Shown: positions 39,692-49,189 of the stretch, one piece after another | Numbering within the stretch: the first letter of the stretch is position 1 | Layout of the letters: the number at the start of each line of letters is the position of its first letter | Source: Bacteroidales bacterium | Lineage (GTDB): Bacteria > Bacteroidota > Bacteroidia > Bacteroidales > UBA932 | DNA length: 64,000 bases | Direction: 5' to 3' | Assembly: GCA_017631435.1 (NCBI GenBank) | Contig: JAGBTG010000051.1 | Location: 44,563-108,562, forward strand | Notes under the pieces: model-generated | What the model was told of the DNA's origin: nothing | The model's database searches: none | The model's input: the letters and a program-made list of their open reading frames with translations, nothing else | Made by a program: the position numbers and the translations under genes

Positions 39692-40765
39692 TTATTTCAT
39701 AAGTGTCTCAACAGGGAAACTCATTATTTTTCCCAACTGGTATACCGGAACCCTTGCCTGAACAAGTATCTGCTGTCCGTCCTTCACCCGGGCAAGCACT
39801 GTTACCGGCTTGCGGTATGCAACCCTTCCCTTGGTATTGAGTGCTGCCTCAGTCAAAGGGGTTGGTTTTATAGCCTCGCCATCCTCTACAAGCTCTACAA
39901 CTATAGGTCTTCCCTGCATGTTGCCTGATGGAAGAAGTCCGTGTGTATCTGAGATTCTGAAGGCAATGTACAGATGTTTTGCATTTGAAGCCTTAGGAAC
40001 AACATCAAACACAACACTTTGTTCATCATAAAGGCTCTTGCCCACAAACATGCTCATATACTCGTCCTCCAGCCTTTTTATCTCAGCCAAAGTTGCCGCC
40101 ATAGCCTCACCCGAGAATGTGGCATCGGTATCGCCTGTAATTATCTCAAGCCTTTTCTGTCTCAGTTTGAAAATCAGCTCTGCTGTCTCCTCAGCCTTCT
40201 TCTCAAGACTTTTCTCCACCGCCTGCTGCTGCATTACCGGAACCTTGTCCATACCGTCTGCACTTGCAACAGTCTTGTAAAGGGTAGTGGTAACGTTGTC
40301 TATATTGGAAGCCGCACCACTAAGAAACTCCTGCGCCCCCTGCATGCTTGGAAACCTCCACTGCACAGGTTTGCCGGTATAATTGTCTGAAAGGACAATC
40401 AGTCCCTGACTGCACATGTTGAGGAAGTTGGCTGTTCCAACTTTTGAGCCCTGAAGGTTCACAGCTGCAGACACCTGTGGATCTGCCTCAACATAAGGCA
40501 ACATCTCAATGGACTTGATCCTGTATGAATCACCACTGGTCTGCTTCACATCCAGGCCAAGGTATTTCTGTGCATACTGTGCATACGGTCCTGCCTGAAA
40601 AGACTCATGAACTGCAACAACCCTCATCACCAATGTTGTACTTGGCAAAGAGTACACTACGGTACCGGCCGGAGCCACATCCTCTTTTCCCAACACCTGT
40701 GCAGCCGCAGGAATCTGCATTCCCACCATAAGAAGTGCTGCCAAAAACAATTTGAATTTATTCAT
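39692..40765 (-). CDS. DUF4831 family exported protein
   Basis: 357 residues from ATG 40765; the first codons overlap the stop of the acyltransferase gene by 8 bp. Signal peptide ends P-A-A-A-Q. The body matches DUF4831 as seen in many Bacteroidales: Y-S-L-P-S-T-T-L-V, G-P-Y-A-Q-Y-A-Q-K-Y-L-G and D-G-M-D-K-V-P-V-M. The function is unknown. Coupling to a lipid A-type acyltransferase gene hints at an envelope role, which is inference. Confidence 0.88.
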   Translation of the reverse strand: MNKFKLFLAALLMVGMQIPAAAQVLGKEDVAPAGTVVYSLPSTTLVMRVVAVHESFQAGPYAQYAQKYLGLDVKQTSGDSYRIKSIEMLPYVEADPQVSAAVNLQGSKVGTANFLNMCSQGLIVLSDNYTGKPVQWRFPSMQGAQEFLSGAASNIDNVTTTLYKTVASADGMDKVPVMQQQAVEKSLEKKAEETAELIFKLRQKRLEIITGDTDATFSGEAMAATLAEIKRLEDEYMSMFVGKSLYDEQSVVFDVVPKASNAKHLYIAFRISDTHGLLPSGNMQGRPIVVELVEDGEAIKPTPLTEAALNTKGRVAYRKPVTVLARVKDGQQILVQARVPVYQLGKIMSFPVETLMK

Positions 40766-41696
40766 ATAGCTTTTTGTATTCTTCAATTTCCTCGCTGCGG
40801 AAGTCCCTTTTCCATCTCTTGTGGCTCCACAGCCAGTTCACATTGTTAGCAAAAATATCCTCCTCAAGGCAACTTGCAAATCTTCTTGTAAGTTCACCGT
40901 GGGGAACTCCTTTTGTATTCTCCTCCAAGAGTTTGAAATTTATCTCATACTTGCCTCTTGCCACCCTGTCAATACCCATATACACCATAGGTATTCCCAA
41001 TTTTGATGCCACATATTCAGCACCTGCCAAAAACAGCGTAGGCTGGTTGAGGAACTTGGTCACTACCCTCTCCTCCTTAGGCGACTGGTCGGCAATGAAA
41101 ATATACAGGCCTGTAGATTTCCTGTCCTTGAGAATATGTCTGAGAATATGCTTTGATTCAAGTATATGTCCCTGATTCCCTGCCTTTTTGAACGCCAGCA
41201 TCCTCATCTTTACAAAGAAATCGTCAAACACCTTGTTCTTGGCCCTCTTGTAGCTCAAATACAGGTTGCTTGCAGCAAATCCTCCGGTAACATCAGCCCC
41301 CTGCGGACCACATACTCCGCCAAAAAGCTCCCAGTTGCCCACATGCCCAACCACAATCACTACCTTGGGATGTCTGCTGCAAAGTTCATCCATCATCTCC
41401 CTGTCGGGAACAGAAACCACCTCACAAATCTGCTTCTGGCTGGCACTTATTGCCCAAATGCTCTCAAGCGCAAGGTCCATCATGTACTGGTAATACCTCT
41501 TCCTCAGTTTCTTCAGGTGTCCGTAATGCATTTTGGGAAAGCTGCGTGCCATATTCACATCAATCACGCTCCTGCGGTATCCGAACATGTTCAGGAAAAA
41601 TGCACATACATCGGAAAGTATATAAAACACCTTCCTGGGCAACAGGGAGACAAGCCACATGCTCCCCCACAATATCCAAAACAATAATTTATGCAT
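40758..41696 (-). CDS. Lysophospholipid/lipid A acyltransferase (LpxL/HtrB family)
   Basis: 312 residues from ATG 41696. One N-terminal membrane segment, then the LABLAM-type acyltransferase domain with V-G-H-V-G-N-W-E (H-x4-E catalytic motif), I-A-D-Q-S-P and a late N-N-V-N-W-L-W-S-H-K-R-W. These transfer the secondary acyl chains of lipid A at the inner membrane. A longer frame upstream to 41780 covers the promoter. Its stop overlaps the DUF4831 start. Confidence 0.92.
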   Translation of the reverse strand: MHKLLFWILWGSMWLVSLLPRKVFYILSDVCAFFLNMFGYRRSVIDVNMARSFPKMHYGHLKKLRKRYYQYMMDLALESIWAISASQKQICEVVSVPDREMMDELCSRHPKVVIVVGHVGNWELFGGVCGPQGADVTGGFAASNLYLSYKRAKNKVFDDFFVKMRMLAFKKAGNQGHILESKHILRHILKDRKSTGLYIFIADQSPKEERVVTKFLNQPTLFLAGAEYVASKLGIPMVYMGIDRVARGKYEINFKLLEENTKGVPHGELTRRFASCLEEDIFANNVNWLWSHKRWKRDFRSEEIEEYKKLYE

Positions 41697-41749
41697 ATTC
41701 CCGACAATAATTTCCGCCTGCTGCACAACACCTGCAAACAAGCACAAAA

Positions 41750-41781
41750 CAAATTTAACAAAAAAGAGCAAACTGCACAAA
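41750..41781 (-). promoter_or_regulatory. Promoter of the acyltransferase-DUF4831 genes
   Basis: Minus strand: TTTG (41781-41778), 20-bp spacer, TAAATTTG (41757-41750); 53 bp to ATG 41696. Confidence 0.6.
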
Positions 41782-41790
41782 AAACTGCAT

Positions 41791-41818
41791 AAAAAAAGAG
41801 GACGGCAATGCCGTCCTC
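41791..41818 (-). terminator. Terminator of the POT transporter gene
   Basis: Minus strand stem GAGGACGGC / GCCGTCCTC (9 bp, 3-nt loop), then seven T. Confidence 0.93.
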
Positions 41819-41840
41819 CATATATATGCTGTAAAAGAAA

Positions 41841-43397
41841 TTACGCAGTAACTCTCTCCAACCATTTAACCATAGCTAGCATTACGCCCATAGAAACAAG
41901 ACATACTACTAGGAATACAGTCCAGCACTGCCAGATTGGCCATGCGTTGTACATGATAGGACCAATCCACAATAGACCGTTACCAAGAGCTGTAGCAGTA
42001 AGCCATAGACCCTGGCAAAGACCTAGAAGGTTCTTAGGAGCCACTTTAGAAACGAATGACAAACCTAGTGGAGAAATGAACAGCTCAGCAACGGTTAGGA
42101 AGAAGTAGGTTACAATAAGTACCCATGGACCTGCTTTCAAACCAGCCTTAGCAGTTGCTGACATCTCTTTGAACTCAGTTGCTGAAGGGTAACCCATCAT
42201 GTATGAGTAGATACCTAGGAATACGAATGCCAAACCTGCAATGAACATACCGTAAGCAATCTTCTTAGGAGTAGAGATAGCTTTACCTTTCTTTGCCAAA
42301 GCTGCAAAAATGAACATTACAACTGGGGTAAGTACAATTACGAAGAATGGGTTAACTGCCTGCCAGATCTCCGGTGCGAACAATGAAGTATCAGCAAAGT
42401 CACGTGCAAACAATGAAAGTGATGCACCGTTCTGGTGGAATGAGAACCAGAAGAAGATTACGATACCAAGTACTGCAAACAAAGCGTAAAGTCTCTGTTT
42501 GATCTCTTTAGCCATAGCAGCTTTCTCCTCTGCAGTGTAGTTTACAGAAGCAGCAGCCTCTTTCTTTGCAGGGGTAGGGAAAATTTTCTTGGTTGCAATG
42601 AAGATAACCAATGAAATTGCCATAGCAGCTACTGATGCGATGAATGAGTAGTGGATACCGGTGTTGAATACATCAAGGTACTGGCTGCAGAATGCTGCAA
42701 TGTCACCTGTACCGCCAACGGTAGCCATAAGCTCTTTAAGGTTAGCCAACTGGCTCTCAGCCATGCTTGCACCCTCGTTGATGAATTTATGGCAAAGTGC
42801 AGGAAGATCTGCATTGTAAGCCAAACCGTTCACTTTAAGCCACCAGCTTCTTAGCATTGGAGCGATGAAAGGAGCAATAAGACCACCTACGTTGATGAAC
42901 ACGTAGAAAATCTGGAAACCTGAGTCACGTTTGTCTTTAGCTACAGCTAGAGCCTCAGGACCCTCTTTAGCAGCCTCAGCCTCAAAGTTGTCATACATCT
43001 GACCTACGATAGCCTGCAAGTTACCCTTGAAAAGACCGTTACCGAAAGCGATGCAGAACAAGGCTACGCAAGTCAAACCAAGAAGCCAAGTCTTGTTCTC
43101 TGGAGTAGCAAGGATTGGAACTGCCAATACACAGTAACCCAAAGCCATGATAACCAAACCAGACATGATTGTGCCTTTGTAGTTTCTGGTTCTGTCTGCA
43201 ATTAGACCACCAATAAGGCTCAATACATAGATTCCTGAATAGAATGCCGAGTAGATTCCTGAACCCTGGGCATCTGTCAAACCGAATTTTGAACATAGGA
43301 ACAATACAAGCACAGCGTTCATGATGTAGTAACCGAAACGCTCTCCCATGTTACTTAGAGCTGCAGCTAGCAACCCTTTTGGATGTCCTTTAAACAT
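41841..43397 (-). CDS. POT family proton-coupled oligopeptide transporter
   Basis: 518 residues with about twelve to fourteen membrane helices. The first helix has the POT motif N-M-G-E-R-F-G-Y-Y (ExxERFxYY), followed by G-G-L-I-A-D-R and, in TM4-5, F-G-N-G-L-F-K-G-N and R-D-S-G-F-Q-I-F-Y-V-F-I-N-V-G (PTR2 signature). Between TM6 and TM7 there is a long loop with extra helices. It imports di- and tripeptides with protons. Codon use is like a highly expressed gene. PepD, encoded 2 kb away, could process its cargo. Confidence 0.95.
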   Translation of the reverse strand: MFKGHPKGLLAAALSNMGERFGYYIMNAVLVLFLCSKFGLTDAQGSGIYSAFYSGIYVLSLIGGLIADRTRNYKGTIMSGLVIMALGYCVLAVPILATPENKTWLLGLTCVALFCIAFGNGLFKGNLQAIVGQMYDNFEAEAAKEGPEALAVAKDKRDSGFQIFYVFINVGGLIAPFIAPMLRSWWLKVNGLAYNADLPALCHKFINEGASMAESQLANLKELMATVGGTGDIAAFCSQYLDVFNTGIHYSFIASVAAMAISLVIFIATKKIFPTPAKKEAAASVNYTAEEKAAMAKEIKQRLYALFAVLGIVIFFWFSFHQNGASLSLFARDFADTSLFAPEIWQAVNPFFVIVLTPVVMFIFAALAKKGKAISTPKKIAYGMFIAGLAFVFLGIYSYMMGYPSATEFKEMSATAKAGLKAGPWVLIVTYFFLTVAELFISPLGLSFVSKVAPKNLLGLCQGLWLTATALGNGLLWIGPIMYNAWPIWQCWTVFLVVCLVSMGVMLAMVKWLERVTA

Positions 43398-43465
43398 AAG
43401 TTATAGATTTATTTTAATTAATGATATTTGGTTCCAATTATTCCAAATTTATATACATATTTCGG

Positions 43466-43473
43466 CAAAGATA
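43466..43473 (-). promoter_or_regulatory. Candidate -7 box of the POT gene
   Basis: Minus strand TATCTTTG, 68 bp before the ATG. A second match, TAAATTTG, is at 43451-43444. Neither has a clear -33 element, so the choice is open. Confidence 0.4.
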
Positions 43474-43499
43474 TAAATATTTGTCATTTTATGAGCATT

Positions 43500-43533
43500 T
43501 TTGCACCAATCATCGGGCAAAAAGTTATATTTG
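43500..43533 (+). promoter_or_regulatory. Promoter of the GT2 gene, almost abutting the start codon
   Basis: TTTG (43500-43503), 22-bp spacer, TATATTTG (43526-43533). The ATG is at 43541, seven bases after the box, so the mRNA may be leaderless. Confidence 0.6.
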
Positions 43534-43540
43534 TACCATT

Positions 43541-44671
43541 ATGGATAAGGTTGCTATTGTAATTCTCAACTGGAACGGAGAAAAATTTCTTCGCAAATAC
43601 ATGCCGGCTCTGGTGGCCAACACCCCGGCATCACTCCCGTCTGAAAACGGAGGGAGCAACGTATCCGTTATTGTTGCAGACAACTGCTCATCAGACAAAT
43701 CTCTCGCATTCCTCAAAGAAAATTACCCCAACATCCGCACCATTGTGCTTGACAGCAACTACGGCTTTACAGGAGGTTACAACAGGGCCCTCAAGGAGGT
43801 GGAGGCAGAGTATTTCATCCTGCTGAATTCAGATATTCTTGTTCCGCAGAACTGGCTGGAGCCGCTGATCTCCTTTATGGATTCAAATCCGCAGGTGGGA
43901 ATCTGCCAGCCAAAGATGCTCTCCGAAGGGTGGCACCAGCAGCTGAGCATTGAAGCTACCGGAAAGGAGGACCTTATGGGGGTATTCAAGGCAGACCTGT
44001 CGGGAAGAAAATATGAAACCTTTGAGTACGCAGGGGCGTGCGGAGGATATATTGATATGCTGGGGTTCCCGTTCTGCCGGGGGAGGGTGCTCTCAACCGT
44101 TGAGGAGGATATGGGGCAATACAATACTGCCGTGCAGTGCTTTTGGGCCAGCGGGGCGTGTATGGTTGTAAGGAGCAGCGTATGGCATGAACTTGGGGGA
44201 CTGGATGAGGGGTTCTTTGCCCATATGGAGGAGATTGACTTCTGCTGGAGGGCACAACTTGCAGGGCATCAGGTATGGGCGGTTCCGCAGAGCCATGTGT
44301 TCCATGTAGGTGGCGGAACTCTTCCAAACAACTCGCCAAAAAAACTTTTCTTCAACTACAGGAACAATCTTCTTATGCTTTACAAGAACCTCCCCACATC
44401 TGAAGGGTGGAATGCCTTTGGAAGGAAGTGGGGCAACAGAAACTTGTTCATTTTCACAAGAATGTGCGTAGACGGCCTTACCGCCATTGCATATCTGTTC
44501 CAGGGAAAATGGAGTTTCTTCTCATCTGTAATAAAGGCACACAAGGCATTCCGCACAATGAAAAAGGAAACGGCAGTCACCCTGCCGGATAACCGCCGCT
44601 TCCCTGTTTTTGGGATCTCCACCAAAAGCCTCATTCTTGAGAAACTCTTGGGGAGAAATATAGAAATTTAA
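43541..44671 (+). CDS. Family 2 glycosyltransferase
   Basis: 376 residues from ATG 43541 (M-D-K-V-A-I-V-I-L-N-W-N-G). A GT-A fold rhamnosyl-transferase-like GT2: V-I-V-A-D-N-C-S-S-D, N-Y-G-F-T-G-G-Y-N-R-A-L, the metal-binding L-L-N-S-D near residue 100 and F-F-A-H-M-E-E-I-D-F-C-W-R with H-V-G-G-G-T-L. Such enzymes add sugars to cell-surface glycans. The frame upstream to 43421 overlaps promoter sequence and is rejected. Single gene; it is convergent with the efflux operon. Confidence 0.93.
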   Translation: MDKVAIVILNWNGEKFLRKYMPALVANTPASLPSENGGSNVSVIVADNCSSDKSLAFLKENYPNIRTIVLDSNYGFTGGYNRALKEVEAEYFILLNSDILVPQNWLEPLISFMDSNPQVGICQPKMLSEGWHQQLSIEATGKEDLMGVFKADLSGRKYETFEYAGACGGYIDMLGFPFCRGRVLSTVEEDMGQYNTAVQCFWASGACMVVRSSVWHELGGLDEGFFAHMEEIDFCWRAQLAGHQVWAVPQSHVFHVGGGTLPNNSPKKLFFNYRNNLLMLYKNLPTSEGWNAFGRKWGNRNLFIFTRMCVDGLTAIAYLFQGKWSFFSSVIKAHKAFRTMKKETAVTLPDNRRFPVFGISTKSLILEKLLGRNIEI

Positions 44672-44677
44672 CCTAAA

Positions 44678-44971
44678 TTAGATTGTTGAATCAACTGTCC
44701 AGCTGAAGGCTCTAAGACCCATCAGCGGGTTATTCTCGTCCAGCACTTTCAGCCTCTTCATAAAGTTTTCGGCAATGTTGTCCTCCATCATGGTCATCAT
44801 TGCAGAGTTAAGTGTTGGCCATGCATGGTCTCCGTAGTGGGGCTCACCACCACGTGAACCCCTTCCGGTAACCTCTTCCCAGTTTGTAAAGCCTTTTACA
44901 CCTGCTTTAAGCATAATGTCAAGAATCTCATCCTTGAAGGCCTGGTTATATGATACAAATACTGCTTTCAT
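44678..44971 (-). CDS. PII-like (GlnB-superfamily) protein at the end of the RND operon
   Basis: 97 residues, close to a ferredoxin-like PII fold without the classical uridylylated T-loop: M-K-A-V-F-V-S-Y-N, then a helix and G-F-T-N-W-E-E-V-T-G-R-G-S-R-G-G-E-P-H-Y-G-D-H-A-W-P, a loop rich in Gly, His and charged residues. It lies 17 bp after the RND pump gene. PII-like proteins accompany CusA-type pumps in other bacteria, where a metal- or nucleotide-sensing role has been suggested; here that is inference. Confidence 0.72.
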   Translation of the reverse strand: MKAVFVSYNQAFKDEILDIMLKAGVKGFTNWEEVTGRGSRGGEPHYGDHAWPTLNSAMMTMMEDNIAENFMKRLKVLDENNPLMGLRAFSWTVDSTI

Positions 44972-44988
44972 AGTAATCTTCTTTTTAA

Positions 44989-47900
44989 TTATTTGGCCAA
45001 AGCCTTCATAGCCTTAACCTCAGCTTTTCTCTTTCTCTTAAGGCCGTTACCTGCAAATACAGCGTACATTACAGGCACAATCACCAAGGTAATAAGGGTA
45101 GATACTGAAAGACCCCATGCTACACAGGTACCCAAACCTCTCCACATCTCAGAACCCTCACCGGTACCGATAGCCATTGGAACCATACCCAATACGGTTG
45201 TCATGGTAGTCATAAGCACTGGGCGAAGACGTGATCTTCCCGATGTTACAATCGCATGTACAATACCCATTCCCCTCTCGCGGCAAAGAATAATGTAGTC
45301 GATAAGTACGATACCGTTCTTAACTACGATACCCATCAACATAATAAGACCAATCATTGACATTACGTTCAAAGGCTGTCCTGTAACCACAAATCCCATA
45401 ATCACACCCACAAAGGCAAATGGAATTGAGAACATGATTACAAACGGATATGTAAGCGACTCAAACTGTGCTGCCATTACAATGAACACAAGGATAATGA
45501 TAAGGGCCATCAACATGATAAGGTCGCCGAATGTCTCCTGCTGGTCTTCATATGAACCGCCAAGCTGCCAGCTGATACCCATTGGAAGGGCTGTCCTGTC
45601 CATGAACTCATTTGTTGCAGCAACAAGGTCAGACATTGCCATTCCCGGAGGAACAACAGCAGAAACGGTTACAAGCCTCTCCCTGTCTTTACGCTCAATA
45701 GCAGGTGGGGTAAGAATCTCCTTAACCTCACCAAGGTCGCGCAATCTGATACCTTGCCCCATGGCGTTGTAGATAAGGATGTTCTCAATATCCTCAACTG
45801 TAGTACGGAACTCAGGAGCATATCTGATATTGATGTTGTACTCCTCACCGTCCTCACGGAAATAAGAAGCGGTAACACCATTGATACGGTTTCTCAAATA
45901 TGTTGAAACTGTACTTGTATTAAGGCCATTCAAGGCAATCTTCTCACGGTCAAAATCCACCTGGAACTCAGGAGTATACTCGTCGCGGCTCACGATTACC
46001 TGCTTAACGCCAGGAATGCTGCGGAAGCCCTGCTCCACCATAAGTGCAGCCTTGTCTGTAGCTTCAAAATCGTATCCGTAAAGCTCCACGTCGATAGTAG
46101 GCTCACCACCCATACCGCCGCTCTGGCCACCTGCAACTACCTGGAAAGACCTGATCTGTGTATACTCAGACAAGTCATTACGCATCATGTCACAAATCTC
46201 ATACAAGCCTCTCTCCCTGTCCTCAACACTGCCTATATTGATATTGAAACTCATTGCATGGGTACCCGAGCTCTGCATCATCTCAAATGCACTGGCATTT
46301 GAACTTGACGCACCCTCACTCACGTTACAGGTTACAATCTCGGGATATTTTGTCATGAACTTGTTTACAAGCTCAAGTGCAAGGTCTCTTGTAATCTCCT
46401 GTCTTGTACCCATAGGCAGCTCAACGGTGATTGAGATACGGCCGTTATCCGATGCAGGGAAGAACTCGGTCTTAACCAATGCTCCACCTCCTACAACTAC
46501 AAACAGGAAGAAAGCAAACGAAGCAAAGATTGTTGTCTTTCTGTTTCTTGCACACCATTTCAACAATCTGGCATAAGCACCGTCGAGCCATGTAAGGAAG
46601 TTGTGGAACGGATCAAGGATGATACGCTGGAACTTGCCTTTGTGAGGGTTAAGTCTCAACATCTGCGAACACAACATAGGGATAAGGGTAAGCGCACCGA
46701 TTGTAGAGACAATCATAATGATACTTACAATCCATCCCAACTGGCGGAACAATACTCCCGACATACCGCTGATCATGGTAAGAGGAAGGAACACCGCCAA
46801 CATGGTAAGTGTAGATGCAATAACCGAAATTGCCACCTCATTTGTTGCAAACACCGCTGCACTCTTTGGACGGCTACCCCTCTCAATATGGGTAGTAACG
46901 TTCTCAAGTACCACAATCGCATCATCCACAACCATACCGATTGCAATTGACAATGACGACAATGAAATGATATTAAGCGAGTTGCCTGTAGCAAACAAGT
47001 AAACCAAAGATGCCAACAACGAGATAGGAATTGTAAGCATGATGATAAAAGTAGCTCTCCATCTTCCCAAGAACAGGTAAACGACAACCATTACCAGCAA
47101 GAAAGTGATTGCAATGGTCTCAACCAGTGAGTTGATGGTGCTCACAATATTGTCTGAAGTGTTCACAATCACATCCAGTTTCACATCTGAAGGGAGATTC
47201 TTCTGCAAAGTTGGAAGCATTGCCATTACCTTGTTGGAAATGTTTACAGAGTTTGCTCCCGACTGCTTCTGAACTATAATCATACCACCCTTCTTGCCGT
47301 TGTTGAAGGTCTCCCTCGACCTCTCCTCAAGTCCGTCCCTAACAGTTGCAACATCCTTAAGGTAAACAGGACTGCCGTTCTGCACACCAACAACAACCAT
47401 CTCCATCTCCTGTGCACTTGTAAACTCCTTCTGCACACGTAGAGAGTATGTATTTGATCCTACATCAATCTGTCCTGCAGGGGTATTCCTGTTCTCAGCA
47501 CCAATAACGCCTGCAATGGTCTCAATAGGGATGTTGTATGCCTCCAGCTTATGAGGATCGCAGTAGATGGTAATCTCGCGCTGCGGGGCACCGGCTACAG
47601 AAACTGTACCTACGCCACCAATACGTGCCAACGGGTTGGCCACCACATCATCAAGGATCTTGTACAATCCGGGGGTACTCTCCTCCGCTGTTACAGAAAG
47701 CAACAGAATTGGAATTGCATCAGCTCCAAATTTGAAGATGATAGGATTGTCAACTCCGTCGGGAAGCATGGATGTTACCATATCCAGCTTGTCGCGGACA
47801 TCGTTGGTTGCCACATCTATATCTATACCGAACTCAAACTCCAGCACTACAACAGAAACATTCTCTTTTGAAGTAGATGTGATATGTTTAAGGTCGCTCA

Positions 47901-48120
47901 CACTATTGAGGACGTTCTCCAAAGGCTTGGTAACGTTGTTCTCAATATCAGAAGCATTGGCACCCTGGTAAGATGTCATCACCATAATGGTGTTTGTCTC
48001 AATCTCCGGAATAAGGTCAATAGGAATATTCATCAGGGAGAAGAGACCGAATATAGCCACTGCCACAAAGATGAGGGCTGTGGTTATGGGTTTCTTTACC
48101 GCACTTTGATATATACTCAT
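44989..48120 (-). CDS. RND efflux pump, inner-membrane subunit (HAE-1/AcrB type)
   Basis: 1043 residues, the usual RND length. It begins M-S-I-Y-Q-S-A-V-K-K-P, the entry to TM1. TM4 contains the proton-relay aspartates in G-M-V-V-D-D-A-I-V-V-L-E-N. The two repeated halves with large periplasmic loops are complete. Wording is closer to the HAE-1 drug/organic family than to CzcA metal pumps, where TM4 has a different D-x3-E pattern. It extrudes compounds from periplasm or membrane through the TolC partner. It follows the adaptor gene by 36 bp. Confidence 0.95.
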   Translation of the reverse strand: MSIYQSAVKKPITTALIFVAVAIFGLFSLMNIPIDLIPEIETNTIMVMTSYQGANASDIENNVTKPLENVLNSVSDLKHITSTSKENVSVVVLEFEFGIDIDVATNDVRDKLDMVTSMLPDGVDNPIIFKFGADAIPILLLSVTAEESTPGLYKILDDVVANPLARIGGVGTVSVAGAPQREITIYCDPHKLEAYNIPIETIAGVIGAENRNTPAGQIDVGSNTYSLRVQKEFTSAQEMEMVVVGVQNGSPVYLKDVATVRDGLEERSRETFNNGKKGGMIIVQKQSGANSVNISNKVMAMLPTLQKNLPSDVKLDVIVNTSDNIVSTINSLVETIAITFLLVMVVVYLFLGRWRATFIIMLTIPISLLASLVYLFATGNSLNIISLSSLSIAIGMVVDDAIVVLENVTTHIERGSRPKSAAVFATNEVAISVIASTLTMLAVFLPLTMISGMSGVLFRQLGWIVSIIMIVSTIGALTLIPMLCSQMLRLNPHKGKFQRIILDPFHNFLTWLDGAYARLLKWCARNRKTTIFASFAFFLFVVVGGGALVKTEFFPASDNGRISITVELPMGTRQEITRDLALELVNKFMTKYPEIVTCNVSEGASSSNASAFEMMQSSGTHAMSFNINIGSVEDRERGLYEICDMMRNDLSEYTQIRSFQVVAGGQSGGMGGEPTIDVELYGYDFEATDKAALMVEQGFRSIPGVKQVIVSRDEYTPEFQVDFDREKIALNGLNTSTVSTYLRNRINGVTASYFREDGEEYNINIRYAPEFRTTVEDIENILIYNAMGQGIRLRDLGEVKEILTPPAIERKDRERLVTVSAVVPPGMAMSDLVAATNEFMDRTALPMGISWQLGGSYEDQQETFGDLIMLMALIIILVFIVMAAQFESLTYPFVIMFSIPFAFVGVIMGFVVTGQPLNVMSMIGLIMLMGIVVKNGIVLIDYIILCRERGMGIVHAIVTSGRSRLRPVLMTTMTTVLGMVPMAIGTGEGSEMWRGLGTCVAWGLSVSTLITLVIVPVMYAVFAGNGLKRKRKAEVKAMKALAK

Positions 48121-48156
48121 TTTATAATCTTTCTAAATTCTAACTCAGTTTACAGC

Positions 48157-49176
48157 TTATTTCGCAAGTTCAGCCTTACCGCCGTTCACTACTCTTGAAT
48201 GACCCTCGGTAACTACATTGTCGCCTGAAGCCACACCGCCAACAAGCTCGTACTCTGTACCCAATCTTCTGCCCAGCTCCACTTTCTTGAATTCAATTGT
48301 ACCGTTATTGTACACGTAAACATATTTGTCACCAGAACCGGACTGTTTTACTACAGCCTTATCAGGAACCACCACATGGTGTGCAGTGCCGTATGAGAAA
48401 GTAACTCTGGCAAACATACCAGGACGCACCCTCTGGTTTGCATTTGCAATTGTAATCTCAACAGGGAATGTTCTGGTTGCAGGATTGATTGTAGGGTAAA
48501 CTAAAGAAACCTTGCCTTTGAAGTTCTCCTCGCCGTAAACATCAAGTTTCACATCCACATCCATACCTTTCTTAATCTGGGTAAACAGTTTCTCGGAAAC
48601 GTTCACTTTAAGCTTAACTGGAGAGATCTGCTCAACAACATATACAGGGCTACCGCCATACATGTCGCCTGCATCATAGTTTCTCTCTGTAACTACGCCA
48701 TTGATAGGGCTTCTGAGTACAGTGTTCTCCAAAAGGTTCTCGTAGTTGCTTCTTGAAACGCTTGAAGCCATCTTCATTGCATCCCAGTTGCTCTTTGAAA
48801 TGCCGCCTACCTGGAAAAGCTTGTCAATTCTGGCAAACTCAATTGAATCATTTTTCATTTTAAGTTTTGCCTGCTCAAGATTTGTTGCATCCAAAGTTGC
48901 AAGAATCTGACCCTTCTTCACATTATCTCCAACCTCAACAAGGATGCTCTTTATTCTCAAAGGCATTGAAGGGGCAATTTTGTTCTTTGTCTCAGCCTCA
49001 ACAGTAGCTGTAAAGGTCTCAACCTGCTCAACCTCCCTTTCAAATACCTGCTGTACCCTAACCTGAGGAATCACCTCTGCCTCAACTGCAACAGCTGCAG
49101 CCTGCTCACCTGATTTGCAGGAGAATACTACTCCCGACAACATTAGCACTGATAGTGTTCTAAGTAAACTTTTCAT
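48157..49176 (-). CDS. RND efflux periplasmic adaptor (MFP) lipoprotein
   Basis: 339 residues. Lipobox V-F-S-C. The adaptor layout is visible: V-E-A-E-T-K-N-K-I-A-P-S (first half of the lipoyl domain), an alpha-helical hairpin, then S-P-I-N-G-V-V-T-E-R-N-Y-D-A-G-D (second half), beta barrel, and membrane-proximal domain with V-V-P-D-K-A-V. It bridges the pump and TolC. Gene order tolC-adaptor-pump, with gaps of 13 and 36 bp. Confidence 0.94.
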   Translation of the reverse strand: MKSLLRTLSVLMLSGVVFSCKSGEQAAAVAVEAEVIPQVRVQQVFEREVEQVETFTATVEAETKNKIAPSMPLRIKSILVEVGDNVKKGQILATLDATNLEQAKLKMKNDSIEFARIDKLFQVGGISKSNWDAMKMASSVSRSNYENLLENTVLRSPINGVVTERNYDAGDMYGGSPVYVVEQISPVKLKVNVSEKLFTQIKKGMDVDVKLDVYGEENFKGKVSLVYPTINPATRTFPVEITIANANQRVRPGMFARVTFSYGTAHHVVVPDKAVVKQSGSGDKYVYVYNNGTIEFKKVELGRRLGTEYELVGGVASGDNVVTEGHSRVVNGGKAELAK

Positions 49177-49189
49177 ATTGCGTTCTTTA

